A stretch of 64,000 nt of DNA. Origin: an uncultured Bacteroidales bacterium. Its GTDB lineage: Bacteria > Bacteroidota > Bacteroidia > Bacteroidales > Muribaculaceae. The stretch lies in assembly GCA_902779125.1 (NCBI GenBank), contig CACZAC010000006.1, positions 62,001 to 126,000 of the forward strand, in the 5' to 3' direction. This document shows, one piece after another, positions 1 through 6,937 of the stretch. Within the stretch, counting starts at the first letter, position 1. Each line of letters opens with the position of its first letter. Below the pieces are notes generated by a model. That model did no database searches. It had not been told where the DNA came from and saw nothing but the letters and a program-made list of their open reading frames with translations. Position numbers and translations under genes: made by a program.

Positions 1-22
1 ATTCGAATAATTAGCCACTCGT

Positions 23-601
23 TTAGCAGCCACCGCATCCGCAGTCGCAGCCCTCGCCGTGCTCATGGCCGCAGTCGCCACCACCGCACTCTTCACAGCC
101 ACATCCGCAGCCATGATGCTTGGGTTGCAACTCCTCGGGCGTAGCGTCACGCACGAGTTGCACATAGCCACTGTAACGCACAGTCTCGCCAGCAAGCTGG
201 TGGTTGAAATCCATGAACACCTTGTCGTCGGTCACCTTGATGACCTGACCCTCGACGCGCATGCCTTCCTGTGTCATCATGGGCACGCGGGCACCCGGAC
301 GGATATTCTCGGCGTCAAACTTGCCATCGACATGGAAAATCTCCTTCTCAAGTTCATAAATCAGGTCGGGGCTCTTTACGCCGAAAGCCTCATGGGGCTG
401 AAGGGTGAAATCAAATTTTTCGCCCTGCTCAAGGCCCATGATATGGTTCTGGAAGCCCTCGATCAACGACAAATCCATACCAAAGACAAAGGCATCGGGA
501 TGCTCCTTATTGAACTTGAACACACTGATGTTTTCCTCTCCGTTAACGACAAAGATTTCATATACGAGTTCAACGTACTTACCTGCTTGAATTTTCTCCA
601 T
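23..601 (-). CDS. FKBP-type peptidyl-prolyl isomerase, SlyD-like, with metal-binding tail
   Basis: Cytoplasmic prolyl cis-trans isomerase and chaperone of the SlyD type, 192 residues. The FKBP part lies in roughly residues 1-70 and 135-160, with motifs GFQNHIMGLEQGEKFDF and HEAFGV. An insert-in-flap chaperone domain lies between. From about residue 160 the tail is made almost only of His, Cys, Gly and acidic residues: nine Cys and four His, with CGCGC, CEEC and CDCGCGGC clusters. SlyD tails bind Ni or Zn, so metal storage or delivery is a reasonable inference; no hydrogenase or urease gene is in the window. A -7 element (640-647, minus) lies 39 bases upstream of the start. Family call is sure; the metal is not known. 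Confidence 0.93.
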   Translation of the reverse strand: MEKIQAGKYVELVYEIFVVNGEENISVFKFNKEHPDAFVFGMDLSLIEGFQNHIMGLEQGEKFDFTLQPHEAFGVKSPDLIYELEKEIFHVDGKFDAENIRPGARVPMMTQEGMRVEGQVIKVTDDKVFMDFNHQLAGETVRYSGYVQLVRDATPEELQPKHHGCGCGCEECGGGDCGHEHGEGCDCGCGGC

Positions 602-639
602 TGAATTTTTATAGTAATTGATTGATAAATAATTTCGTG

Positions 640-647
640 CAAAGATA
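640..647 (-). promoter_or_regulatory. -7 promoter element (TATCTTTG) for the SlyD-like gene
   Basis: Read on the minus strand this is TATCTTTG, a match to the Bacteroidetes -7 consensus TAnnTTTG, placed to give a leader of about 35 bases. Confidence 0.6.
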
Positions 648-763
648 CTTATTTTTTCTTTATATGTCTATTTTTAGAGTAACTTTGGCGTTCGCTGAAG
701 TTACTGACAGTCGAAAATGATAAAGAAAACGGGTTTTTCTTTTCCATTTCTCTCATTTTGGAG

Positions 764-771
764 TAACTTTG
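764..771 (+). promoter_or_regulatory. -7 promoter element (TAACTTTG) for the RNA methyltransferase gene
   Basis: TAACTTTG 27 bases before the ATG at 798. A second identical octamer lies at 680-687. The element sits inside the longest possible reading frame (from 717), which argues that translation starts at 798 and not at 717. Confidence 0.6.
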
Positions 772-797
772 CAGCCACAACGAGTTTTAACCAGAAC

Positions 798-2516
798 ATG
801 ATGACCGATAAATTTGACATGGTGGCTAAAACCTTCCTTGGCCTGGAAGGTGTTCTTGCCGACGAGTTACGCGCCCTGGGCGCCGAGGATGTGAAAGAAG
901 GGAACCGCGTGGTTTCATTCATGGGTGACAAGGAGATGCTCTATCGCGCGAACTTTGCTTGCCGCACGGCAATACGTGTACTCAAGCCGTTCCTGCATCT
1001 GCACTCCACCGGTGCCGACGACCTGTATGAACAGCTCAAATCGTTTGATTGGGAACAATTGATGCAAGTGAACACCACATTTGCCATCGATGCCACCGTC
1101 TATAGCGAGGACTTCAACAATTCACGCTTTGTCACTTATCGTGTCAAGGATGCCATCGCCGATTTCTTCAACGAGAAATACGGCAAGCGCCCCAGCATCC
1201 GCCTCACCAACCCCGAAATCCGTTTCGACATCCACATCTCTGGACGTGATGTGACGCTGTCGCTCGACAGCAGCGGCGACCCGCTGTTCAAGCGAGGATG
1301 GCGCGTAGCACAGACCGACGCTCCCATCAACGAGGTTTTGGCAGCAGGCATCATCCTGTTGAGCGGATGGGACGGCAAGACCGACCTGATTGATCCCATG
1401 TGCGGCTCGGGCACGTTCCTCATCGAAGCGGCTCTCATCGCCGCCAATATCGCGCCGGGTGTCTATCGCGACCATTACGCTTTCCAGCAGTGGCCCGACT
1501 ACGACTCCGACCTGTTTGACAAGATTTATAACGATGACAGTGCCGAGCGTGAGTTCACTCACAAGATTTACGGCAGCGACATCGAGGGCAAGGCCATCGC
1601 CATCGCACGCACCAACGTCAAGAGCGCCGGACTCAACAAATACATTGAACTGGAACGCCGCGACTTCAACGACATCGAACTGGTTCCCGAGGGGGGCACT
1701 CTCATCAGTAACCCGCCCTACGGAGAGAGGCTGAATGTCGAAGACATTGAGCAGTTCTATCGCGACCTGGGCTTCAAACTCAAGCACACGTTCAAGGGCT
1801 ATAACGCATGGCTCATCTGCTACGATCCTGAACAATACTTCAAGATTGGCCTCAAGCCGTCGGTGAAATATGCCTTGAATAACGGCGGTCTGGACTGCGA
1901 ACTGTTGCAATATGTCATTTTTGACGGCACTTATGATAACCTGCGTGAACGCGGAGAGCACATCCGCAACGAGGGCTTCCGTGCCAGCGAGCGCAGCAAG
2001 GGCAACTATAACAAGGTGGGACGCGAGGAACGTCCGCGCCGACGTGACGACGACCGCCCAAAACGTCGATTTGATGATGAGGACCGTCCGCATCGTCGCG
2101 ACGATGACCGCCCACGCCGACGTGACGACGACCGTCCCAAACGTCGATTTGAAGGTGAGGACCGCCCACGCCGTCGTGATGATGACCGCCCAAAACGCCG
2201 GTTTGATGGCGAAGGCCGTCGCAACGACGCCCCCTTGAGCGAGGAAGAACGCCGTCGTCGTTCCAACATCGACCGCGACCGTCGGTTGATGTCCGATGTG
2301 GATAACCGCGACAGGAAAGGTCGCTACGATGACGACTTCGACCAGGAATTCCGCCATTCCGAGACCTTTGCCAAGCGCATCCTGCGCGACCGCAAACCCA
2401 CGCTCAGCGCCGACAAGGAGGTGCCCATCATCCACGGACGCCGCAAGAGCTGGAAACGTCGCGAACTGGACGAGCCCACCGACCAGACGCCTAACGACAC
2501 CGACGACAACAAATAA
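798..2516 (+). CDS. THUMP domain class I SAM-dependent RNA methyltransferase (RlmL/RlmK-like) with Arg/Asp-rich tail
   Basis: Predicted N2-guanine methyltransferase of 23S rRNA. An N-terminal ferredoxin-like/THUMP region (about the first 150 residues) precedes a Rossmann methyltransferase with SAM motif I DPMCGSGTFLIEAA and catalytic motif NPPYGERL. The frame is open back to 717, but the first 27 codons overlap a promoter element, so ATG 798 (572 residues; M-M-T-D-K-F-D) is chosen. After the catalytic domain comes a low-complexity tail (bases 2026-2230) of repeated RRRDDDRPKRRF-like units, then a charged C-terminus. Such tails are usually RNA-binding and disordered. The E. coli RlmL fusion partner RlmK is absent. 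The family is secure; the exact modified base is inferred. Confidence 0.88.
   Translation: MMTDKFDMVAKTFLGLEGVLADELRALGAEDVKEGNRVVSFMGDKEMLYRANFACRTAIRVLKPFLHLHSTGADDLYEQLKSFDWEQLMQVNTTFAIDATVYSEDFNNSRFVTYRVKDAIADFFNEKYGKRPSIRLTNPEIRFDIHISGRDVTLSLDSSGDPLFKRGWRVAQTDAPINEVLAAGIILLSGWDGKTDLIDPMCGSGTFLIEAALIAANIAPGVYRDHYAFQQWPDYDSDLFDKIYNDDSAEREFTHKIYGSDIEGKAIAIARTNVKSAGLNKYIELERRDFNDIELVPEGGTLISNPPYGERLNVEDIEQFYRDLGFKLKHTFKGYNAWLICYDPEQYFKIGLKPSVKYALNNGGLDCELLQYVIFDGTYDNLRERGEHIRNEGFRASERSKGNYNKVGREERPRRRDDDRPKRRFDDEDRPHRRDDDRPRRRDDDRPKRRFEGEDRPRRRDDDRPKRRFDGEGRRNDAPLSEEERRRRSNIDRDRRLMSDVDNRDRKGRYDDDFDQEFRHSETFAKRILRDRKPTLSADKEVPIIHGRRKSWKRRELDEPTDQTPNDTDDNK
2026..2230 (+). repeat. tandem codon repeat encoding Arg/Asp-rich tail
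   Basis: Imperfect in-frame repeats of about 12 codons (core RRRDDDRPKRRF and variants with DDED, EGED or DGEG) near the end of the methyltransferase gene. Seen directly in the translation. Likely to vary in copy number between strains. Confidence 0.75.
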
Positions 2517-2555
2517 CAGGAAGTCAACTACTACAATAGAACGAAGCTATTGAAG

Positions 2556-2621
2556 ACAACTTGAACAACTCATACAACTAATATATAATCAAGTTGTTAG
2601 AGAGTTGTCCAAGTTGTTTTT
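2556..2621 (+). terminator. hairpin plus T-run between the methyltransferase and the next gene
   Basis: Arms 2556-2571 and 2602-2617 form a 16-base stem with one mismatch and are followed by T5. The T-run ends only 16 bases before the GTG at 2638, so it may act as a terminator with a low-level read-through or attenuator role. Confidence 0.55.
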
Positions 2622-2637
2622 ATGATTGATTTAAAAG

Positions 2638-3627
2638 GTGACGACGAGGGAACATATCAACGAGTACTTCAATGGGCGGCCGTTCGTGCTGCTCAGTGCT
2701 CTGATACTGGTGGCCATGACATTTATTGCTTTGTCAATGGGCGTCAAACCTATTCAGATTGGGGGTGCAGGCATCTTTTTCCCCTTCAAGGGGCTGCTCA
2801 TGGATAACGGCCCGCTTTCGGCCGCCGTCAATGTCTTATGTCTGCTGACAACAGGCTTCATCATGCTGGCCCTCAACAAGGTGTTTAACTATGTGAGGTC
2901 TGTAACCCACCTGTTTGTTTCGGTGTTTTTCCTTCTGCAGGCAGCCAATCCTGCGGCTTTGCTCTCGTTCAATCTGGGCACCCTGTTATGCCTTGTTACG
3001 GCAGTGTCTCTCTGGCCCATGTTTGCGTCTTTTCAAGATCGGCATGCCCAGCGCAGCATCTTTCTCATTTTTGCGATGGTGGCAGCCGGCAGCATGTTCC
3101 ACTACGGCTTTCTAGCTTTGATTCCAGCGTTTCTGCTGGGGTTCATGAACATGCGTGTTTTCAACCTCAAAGGGTTCTTTGCCATGCTCATCGGGCTGGT
3201 GACACCCTTCTGGATTGTATTGGGATTAGGCATCGCCAAACCCGACGACTTTGTCATGCCTCAAATCAACGGCATCTGGACGATGATCAACCAACCACAA
3301 GTCAACCTGCTAGTCACGCTGGGTTGTGCGACAGCGGTGCTTGGCATCGTTCTGGCAACCATGAATCTGTTCACCATCATGAATTACAGAATGCAGACAC
3401 GCGTGTACAACATTGTGCTGATTATCATTCTGGTCGTGATGACTATCGCCATGTGCCTAAATTACCTCGACATGACGGTTTACATGCCTTTGCTTAACCT
3501 CATGGTGGCAGTCCAGGTGGCGCAAGCCCACACACTGCACACGACCAACTCACGACGCTATCTGCTCATGTTGCTGTTGGTTGCTGCCTGTCTGGCATTC
3601 GCCGTCACTAATCTGATGATGACATGA
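2638..3627 (+). CDS. polytopic integral membrane protein, unknown function (DUF6427-like)
   Basis: A 329-residue protein that is almost entirely hydrophobic helices, roughly ten membrane segments with short loops. I do not see catalytic motifs. It resembles a Bacteroidetes-specific family of multi-pass inner-membrane proteins (my recollection is DUF6427), but this is not certain. The frame starts at GTG 2638; the nearest in-frame ATG is 26 codons later and would cut into the first helix, so GTG is kept. It overlaps pdxB by four bases (ATGA), so the two are translationally coupled. This pairing does not by itself reveal a function. Confidence 0.7.
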   Translation: MTTREHINEYFNGRPFVLLSALILVAMTFIALSMGVKPIQIGGAGIFFPFKGLLMDNGPLSAAVNVLCLLTTGFIMLALNKVFNYVRSVTHLFVSVFFLLQAANPAALLSFNLGTLLCLVTAVSLWPMFASFQDRHAQRSIFLIFAMVAAGSMFHYGFLALIPAFLLGFMNMRVFNLKGFFAMLIGLVTPFWIVLGLGIAKPDDFVMPQINGIWTMINQPQVNLLVTLGCATAVLGIVLATMNLFTIMNYRMQTRVYNIVLIIILVVMTIAMCLNYLDMTVYMPLLNLMVAVQVAQAHTLHTTNSRRYLLMLLLVAACLAFAVTNLMMT

Positions 3628-4628
3628 GAATAATCATTGATAACCATATTCCACACATCAATGGGCTGATTGAGCCTCGAGCCGAAGTTCTGTATCTGGA
3701 ACCCAGTGTCATCACCCGCGAGGCCGTCAAGGACGCCGACGCCCTCATCATCCGCACCCGCACCCGCTGTGATGCCGCCCTGCTCGATGGCAGCCGCGTG
3801 CGTTTCATCGGCTCGGCGACCATCGGCACCGACCACATCGACCTCGATTATTGCGACACCCACGGCATTACCGTGCGCAACGCCCCAGGATGCAACGCTC
3901 CCGCTGTCGCCCAATGGGTATTCTGCGCCATCCATGCCTGGATGCAAGCCCGCGGCATCGCTACCCCCGACCGCCTCACACTGGGCATCGTCGGCGTCGG
4001 CCACATTGGCTCCATCGTTGCCCGCTGGGGCAGGCAATTGGGCTTCACCGTCCTCCTCAACGACCCCCCGCGTGAAAATAAGGACGGTTCTCTTGATGTC
4101 ATTTTCTCCCCCTTGACCGAGTTGCAGCAGCGCTGCGATATCATCACCTTTCACACGCCACTCACCCGCGACGGTCAGTGGCCCACATGGCACATGTGCG
4201 ACCAGGCCTTTCTTGACGGACTGGCCCGCTGTCGCCTGATTCTCGATGCTGCCCGAGGTCCCATTGCCGACAATGCTGCCCTGCTGGGCTGGCATGGTGA
4301 CGTCGGCCTCGACTGCTGGGAGAATGAGCCCAATATCTCCCGTGAACTGCTGGACAAATGCATTGTCGCCACTCCTCACATCGCCGGCTACAGCGCCGAG
4401 GGCAAACAGCGAGGCACCGCCATGATGCTCGCCGCCCTCAACGAGTTTTACGGCTGGGACATCCCCATTCCCAAGATTGCCAGCCCCGCCACAGGCGCAG
4501 CACAGGTAAGCCTCGACGGTATTGCCGCCAGTTACGACATCCTCGCCGACACCGCCACCCTGAAATCCACACCCCGCGACTTCGAGTCCCTACGCAACGG
4601 CTACCACCACCGCCCCGAATACCAGTAA
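3624..4628 (+). CDS. pdxB: erythronate-4-phosphate dehydrogenase
   Basis: Oxidises 4-phosphoerythronate with NAD in the DXP-dependent pyridoxal phosphate pathway, in the cytoplasm. A D-isomer-specific 2-hydroxyacid dehydrogenase fold is visible: substrate-domain signature IGSATIGTDHIDLDY, Rossmann motif GIVGVGHIGSIVARWG near residue 120, acidic active-site segment GLDCWENEP near 230, and catalytic His in ATPHIAGYSAEGKQRG near 250. PdxB is told from SerA and LdhA by that ATPHIAGYS..GK signature and by the short dimerisation tail ending FESLRNGYHHRPEY. At 334 residues it is somewhat shorter than the E. coli enzyme (about 380). Coupled to the upstream membrane gene by ATGA overlap. Confidence 0.9.
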   Translation: MRIIIDNHIPHINGLIEPRAEVLYLEPSVITREAVKDADALIIRTRTRCDAALLDGSRVRFIGSATIGTDHIDLDYCDTHGITVRNAPGCNAPAVAQWVFCAIHAWMQARGIATPDRLTLGIVGVGHIGSIVARWGRQLGFTVLLNDPPRENKDGSLDVIFSPLTELQQRCDIITFHTPLTRDGQWPTWHMCDQAFLDGLARCRLILDAARGPIADNAALLGWHGDVGLDCWENEPNISRELLDKCIVATPHIAGYSAEGKQRGTAMMLAALNEFYGWDIPIPKIASPATGAAQVSLDGIAASYDILADTATLKSTPRDFESLRNGYHHRPEYQ

Positions 4629-4795
4629 ATAATCAACCCATCGCCTTCAATTAAAGAAAAGCAACTGGATTCATCGGGTACTCTTGATGGATTTAGTAAT
4701 ATACTTGTTACTAGAGATGCAGTGCCGATATCAATAAATCGTAGAGTTGGCATTAAAAAGTGACGCCTCTTGTATGATAGGCTACAAAAAAATAC

Positions 4796-4803
4796 TATCT
4801 TTG
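4796..4803 (+). promoter_or_regulatory. -7 promoter element (TATCTTTG) for rubrerythrin
   Basis: TATCTTTG 46 bases before the rubrerythrin ATG. A possible -33 TTG lies at 4770-4772. Confidence 0.6.
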
Positions 4804-4848
4804 CAGGAAATAAAGACATCAATTAACAACTAATTTATCACTACCACA

Positions 4849-5391
4849 ATGAAAGAATTAAAAGGAACCAAGACCGAAAAGAACCTGATGGAAGCCTTCG
4901 CTGGCGAATCCCAGGCCCGTAACAAGTACACCTACTATGCCTCCAAGGCTAAGAAGGACGGCTATGTGCAGATTGCAGCCATCTTTGAGGAGACCGCCAA
5001 CCAGGAGAAGGAGCACGCCAAACTGTGGTTCAAGCACCTGCAGGGCGGTGCCGTGAAGGGCACCATCGAGAACCTCGAGGATGCAGCCGCCGGTGAGAAC
5101 TTTGAGTGGACCGACATGTACAAGCGCATGGCCGAGGAGGCCCGCGAGGAAGGTTTCATCGAGATTGCCGAGCAGATGGAAGGCGTTGCCGCCATCGAGA
5201 AACTGCACGAGGAGCGTTACCTCAAGCTGTTGAACAACATCAAGGAGGGCATCGTCTTCTCACGCGACGGTGACACCATCTGGCAGTGCAGCAACTGCGG
5301 CCATGTGGTGATTGGCAAGAAGGCTCCCGAGATGTGCCCCGTGTGCAACCATCCCCAGGCCTACTTCCAGATCAAGGCCGAGAACTATTGA
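4849..5391 (+). CDS. rbr: rubrerythrin
   Basis: Cytoplasmic non-haem iron peroxidase that reduces hydrogen peroxide in anaerobes. The ferritin-like diiron domain occupies residues 1-140, with ligand-bearing helices [28 protein letters not shown] and [14 protein letters not shown]. The C-terminal rubredoxin-like domain carries Cys 147, 150, 163 and 166 (CSNCG and CPVCN). The 180-residue length is typical. It has its own promoter and a strong terminator, so it is a monocistronic oxidative-stress gene. Call is secure. Confidence 0.97.
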   Translation: MKELKGTKTEKNLMEAFAGESQARNKYTYYASKAKKDGYVQIAAIFEETANQEKEHAKLWFKHLQGGAVKGTIENLEDAAAGENFEWTDMYKRMAEEAREEGFIEIAEQMEGVAAIEKLHEERYLKLLNNIKEGIVFSRDGDTIWQCSNCGHVVIGKKAPEMCPVCNHPQAYFQIKAENY

Positions 5392-5414
5392 TTTTGAAAC
5401 CGCTAACTAACAAG

Positions 5415-5450
5415 AATGCCGACAAGGAAATGATTCTTTGTCGGCATTTT
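5415..5450 (+). terminator. rho-independent terminator of rubrerythrin
   Basis: Stem AATGCCGACAA / TTTGTCGGCATT with a short loop, ending in a T-run, 23 bases after the stop codon. Confidence 0.8.
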
Positions 5451-5470
5451 TATGTGATTGATGCTTGTAC

Positions 5471-5896
5471 TTATTGGTTGCGGGCTTGGTCGCGGCGTTC
5501 CTTGAGCTTCTTTTGGATGATACTCTCAACCTCATATATCCTATCCACCTGATCGGCATTGAGTACGGTGGCAAACCTGTCGATATATTTCATGCGGATG
5601 CCTTGTGCCCGCTGCTGCATCTCCATCTTGCGCTTGGCCTTGGCTGCGGCATCGGTGCTCGTGCTGGGCTTGATGGGTTTTGAACGCTCATTCCACAAGG
5701 CGGTCATTTCTTCGCAATAGGCTCGGTAGATGGGTTCAAATTTCTTTTGTTGCTCGGCGGTGATGTGCAGCCTATAAGTCAACTCCTTCACTTTGGCCTT
5801 ATAAAAGCGTTCATTGAGAGAACTGTTTTTCCCGTCGTTTGATACCGCAGTGAGGCTGACAAGTGCCGCAATCAATAATATCATGAACTGTTTCAT
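5471..5896 (-). CDS. exported Spy/CpxP-like small helical protein
   Basis: A 141-residue protein with an N-terminal signal segment (FMILLIAALVSLTAVS) followed by a helical, Lys/Arg/Gln-rich body. LHITAEQQKKFEPIYRAYCEEM and a second LNADQVDRIYEVE segment look like the LTxxQ-type repeats of Spy/CpxP periplasmic proteins. It is the last gene of the ECF sigma operon (21 bases after the anti-sigma-like gene). Such proteins often work as periplasmic stress chaperones or sensors next to an ECF sigma. Family resemblance is moderate; function is inferred. Confidence 0.6.
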   Translation of the reverse strand: MKQFMILLIAALVSLTAVSNDGKNSSLNERFYKAKVKELTYRLHITAEQQKKFEPIYRAYCEEMTALWNERSKPIKPSTSTDAAAKAKRKMEMQQRAQGIRMKYIDRFATVLNADQVDRIYEVESIIQKKLKERRDQARNQ

Positions 5897-5917
5897 TGTT
5901 TCTATTGTTTTATTTGG

Positions 5918-6253
5918 TTAGTACTCAGGTATTTCTTCAATCTCATAGTAGGGTAACTGTGCCACTTCCTCGTCGCTCAGGGAATTCAGGAACTGGTCCA
6001 TAGGACTCTCTACCTGTTGTTGGACGGGAATGACCGTCTTGCTACCGTGGTTGATTACCGTCAAGCCAACACCTACAACGAGCAGCACGACTGCTGCTGC
6101 CGAGGTAATCATCATGGCAAGGCGCCTGGAAGTTTTTTTCTTGCGCTCGTGCAGGATGGCCTGCTCTGTCGCTTGATTTATCAGGTCATCAAGATAGGCC
6201 TCATTCTCCTGATAAGGCATTTTCTTGCCTATGTCATTTAATAAGTCTTTCAT
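5918..6253 (-). CDS. single-pass membrane protein, putative anti-sigma factor
   Basis: A 111-residue protein: a charged cytoplasmic N-terminus of about 44 residues, one membrane segment (LAMMITSAAAVVLLVVGVGLTV, about residues 45-66), and a short acidic outer tail with DQFLNSLSDEEVAQLPYYE. It overlaps the ECF sigma gene by four bases. Position and topology are those of an anti-sigma factor, but I do not see a zinc-anti-sigma HxxxCxxC motif, so the role rests on context. Confidence 0.6.
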   Translation of the reverse strand: MKDLLNDIGKKMPYQENEAYLDDLINQATEQAILHERKKKTSRRLAMMITSAAAVVLLVVGVGLTVINHGSKTVIPVQQQVESPMDQFLNSLSDEEVAQLPYYEIEEIPEY

Positions 6254-6804
6254 TTCGAGTGTTCTTTAATGTAAGTTTTCACCTTTTCGGTTGCATAGTG
6301 ATAATTGGTCTTCAACGTGTTCACGCTTTTGCCCGTGATGCGGGCAATCTCCTCATAGCTCAGTTCATCGTAGTAGCGCAGGTTGAACGCGATGCGCTGC
6401 TGGGTGGGCAATGTGAGCAGGGCATTCTGAAAGAGGGTCGCTGCCTCATCTTCCTGAAGCATTGCATCGGCCCTCAATTTCTCGGTCAAAGTGTCTCCCA
6501 GCGAGTCGATACTATGGAACAGGTGAGTTTGCCGCCTGAGGTGCTGCAGTGCCTCGTTGGTCGCAACCCTGTAGAGCCAGGTGGACAATGAGCCGTCACC
6601 CCGATAGGAGCTGATGCTGCCCAATACCTTGATGCACGTTTCCTGGAAGACGTCCTCAGCATCTTCATGCCCAACGACAATGCGGCGGATGTGCCAATAA
6701 ATGGTGCGTCCATACTGGCGCATGAGTATTCTGAACCCTTCCTCACGCCGCAACGGGTCAGATAGCATCTGCTGTAACAGGTTGTCGTCGGTCTTACTTT
6801 GCAT
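6250..6804 (-). CDS. ECF-type RNA polymerase sigma factor
   Basis: A 184-residue sigma-70 family factor of the extracytoplasmic-function class. Region 2 (about residues 23-90) contains HEDAEDVFQETCIKVLGSI and STWLYRVATNEALQHLRRQ. Region 4 (about 125-178) contains LPTQQRIAFNLRYYDELSYEEIARITGKS followed by the recognition helix. It heads a three-gene operon with a membrane anti-sigma-like protein and a Spy-like exported protein. The base pattern just upstream on the minus strand has TAACTTTC, one base off the housekeeping -7 element. Its target promoters are unknown; the TGTAG-N17-GCGTCTAA sites at 55.7-62.4 kb are candidates only by association. Confidence 0.92.
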   Translation of the reverse strand: MQSKTDDNLLQQMLSDPLRREEGFRILMRQYGRTIYWHIRRIVVGHEDAEDVFQETCIKVLGSISSYRGDGSLSTWLYRVATNEALQHLRRQTHLFHSIDSLGDTLTEKLRADAMLQEDEAATLFQNALLTLPTQQRIAFNLRYYDELSYEEIARITGKSVNTLKTNYHYATEKVKTYIKEHSK

Positions 6805-6937
6805 ACATTAAATATGATGCCGCAACTTGCCGAAAGTTAAATGAAGATGACATTATTATTTACTCGGTCAGAAGATTTAACTTTTGCAGCATTGCTGCAT
6901 CTCTCTAATGTAAAAACCTCAAAACTCTTTTTTTATT

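Noticed and set aside
59..604. Long plus-strand frame opposite the SlyD-like gene
   Set aside because: It mirrors the coding of the true gene on the other strand; its residues show no domain and it lacks a promoter.
2026..2230. Possible CRISPR-like array
   Set aside because: The repeats are in frame with the protein and have no unique spacers; no cas genes are in the window.
1122..2435. 437-codon minus-strand frame inside the methyltransferase gene
   Set aside because: Antisense shadow of GC-rich codons; the plus strand has clear SAM and NPPY motifs.
4601..4822. Minus-strand frame between pdxB and rubrerythrin
   Set aside because: 73 codons with no homology seen; overlaps the rubrerythrin promoter.
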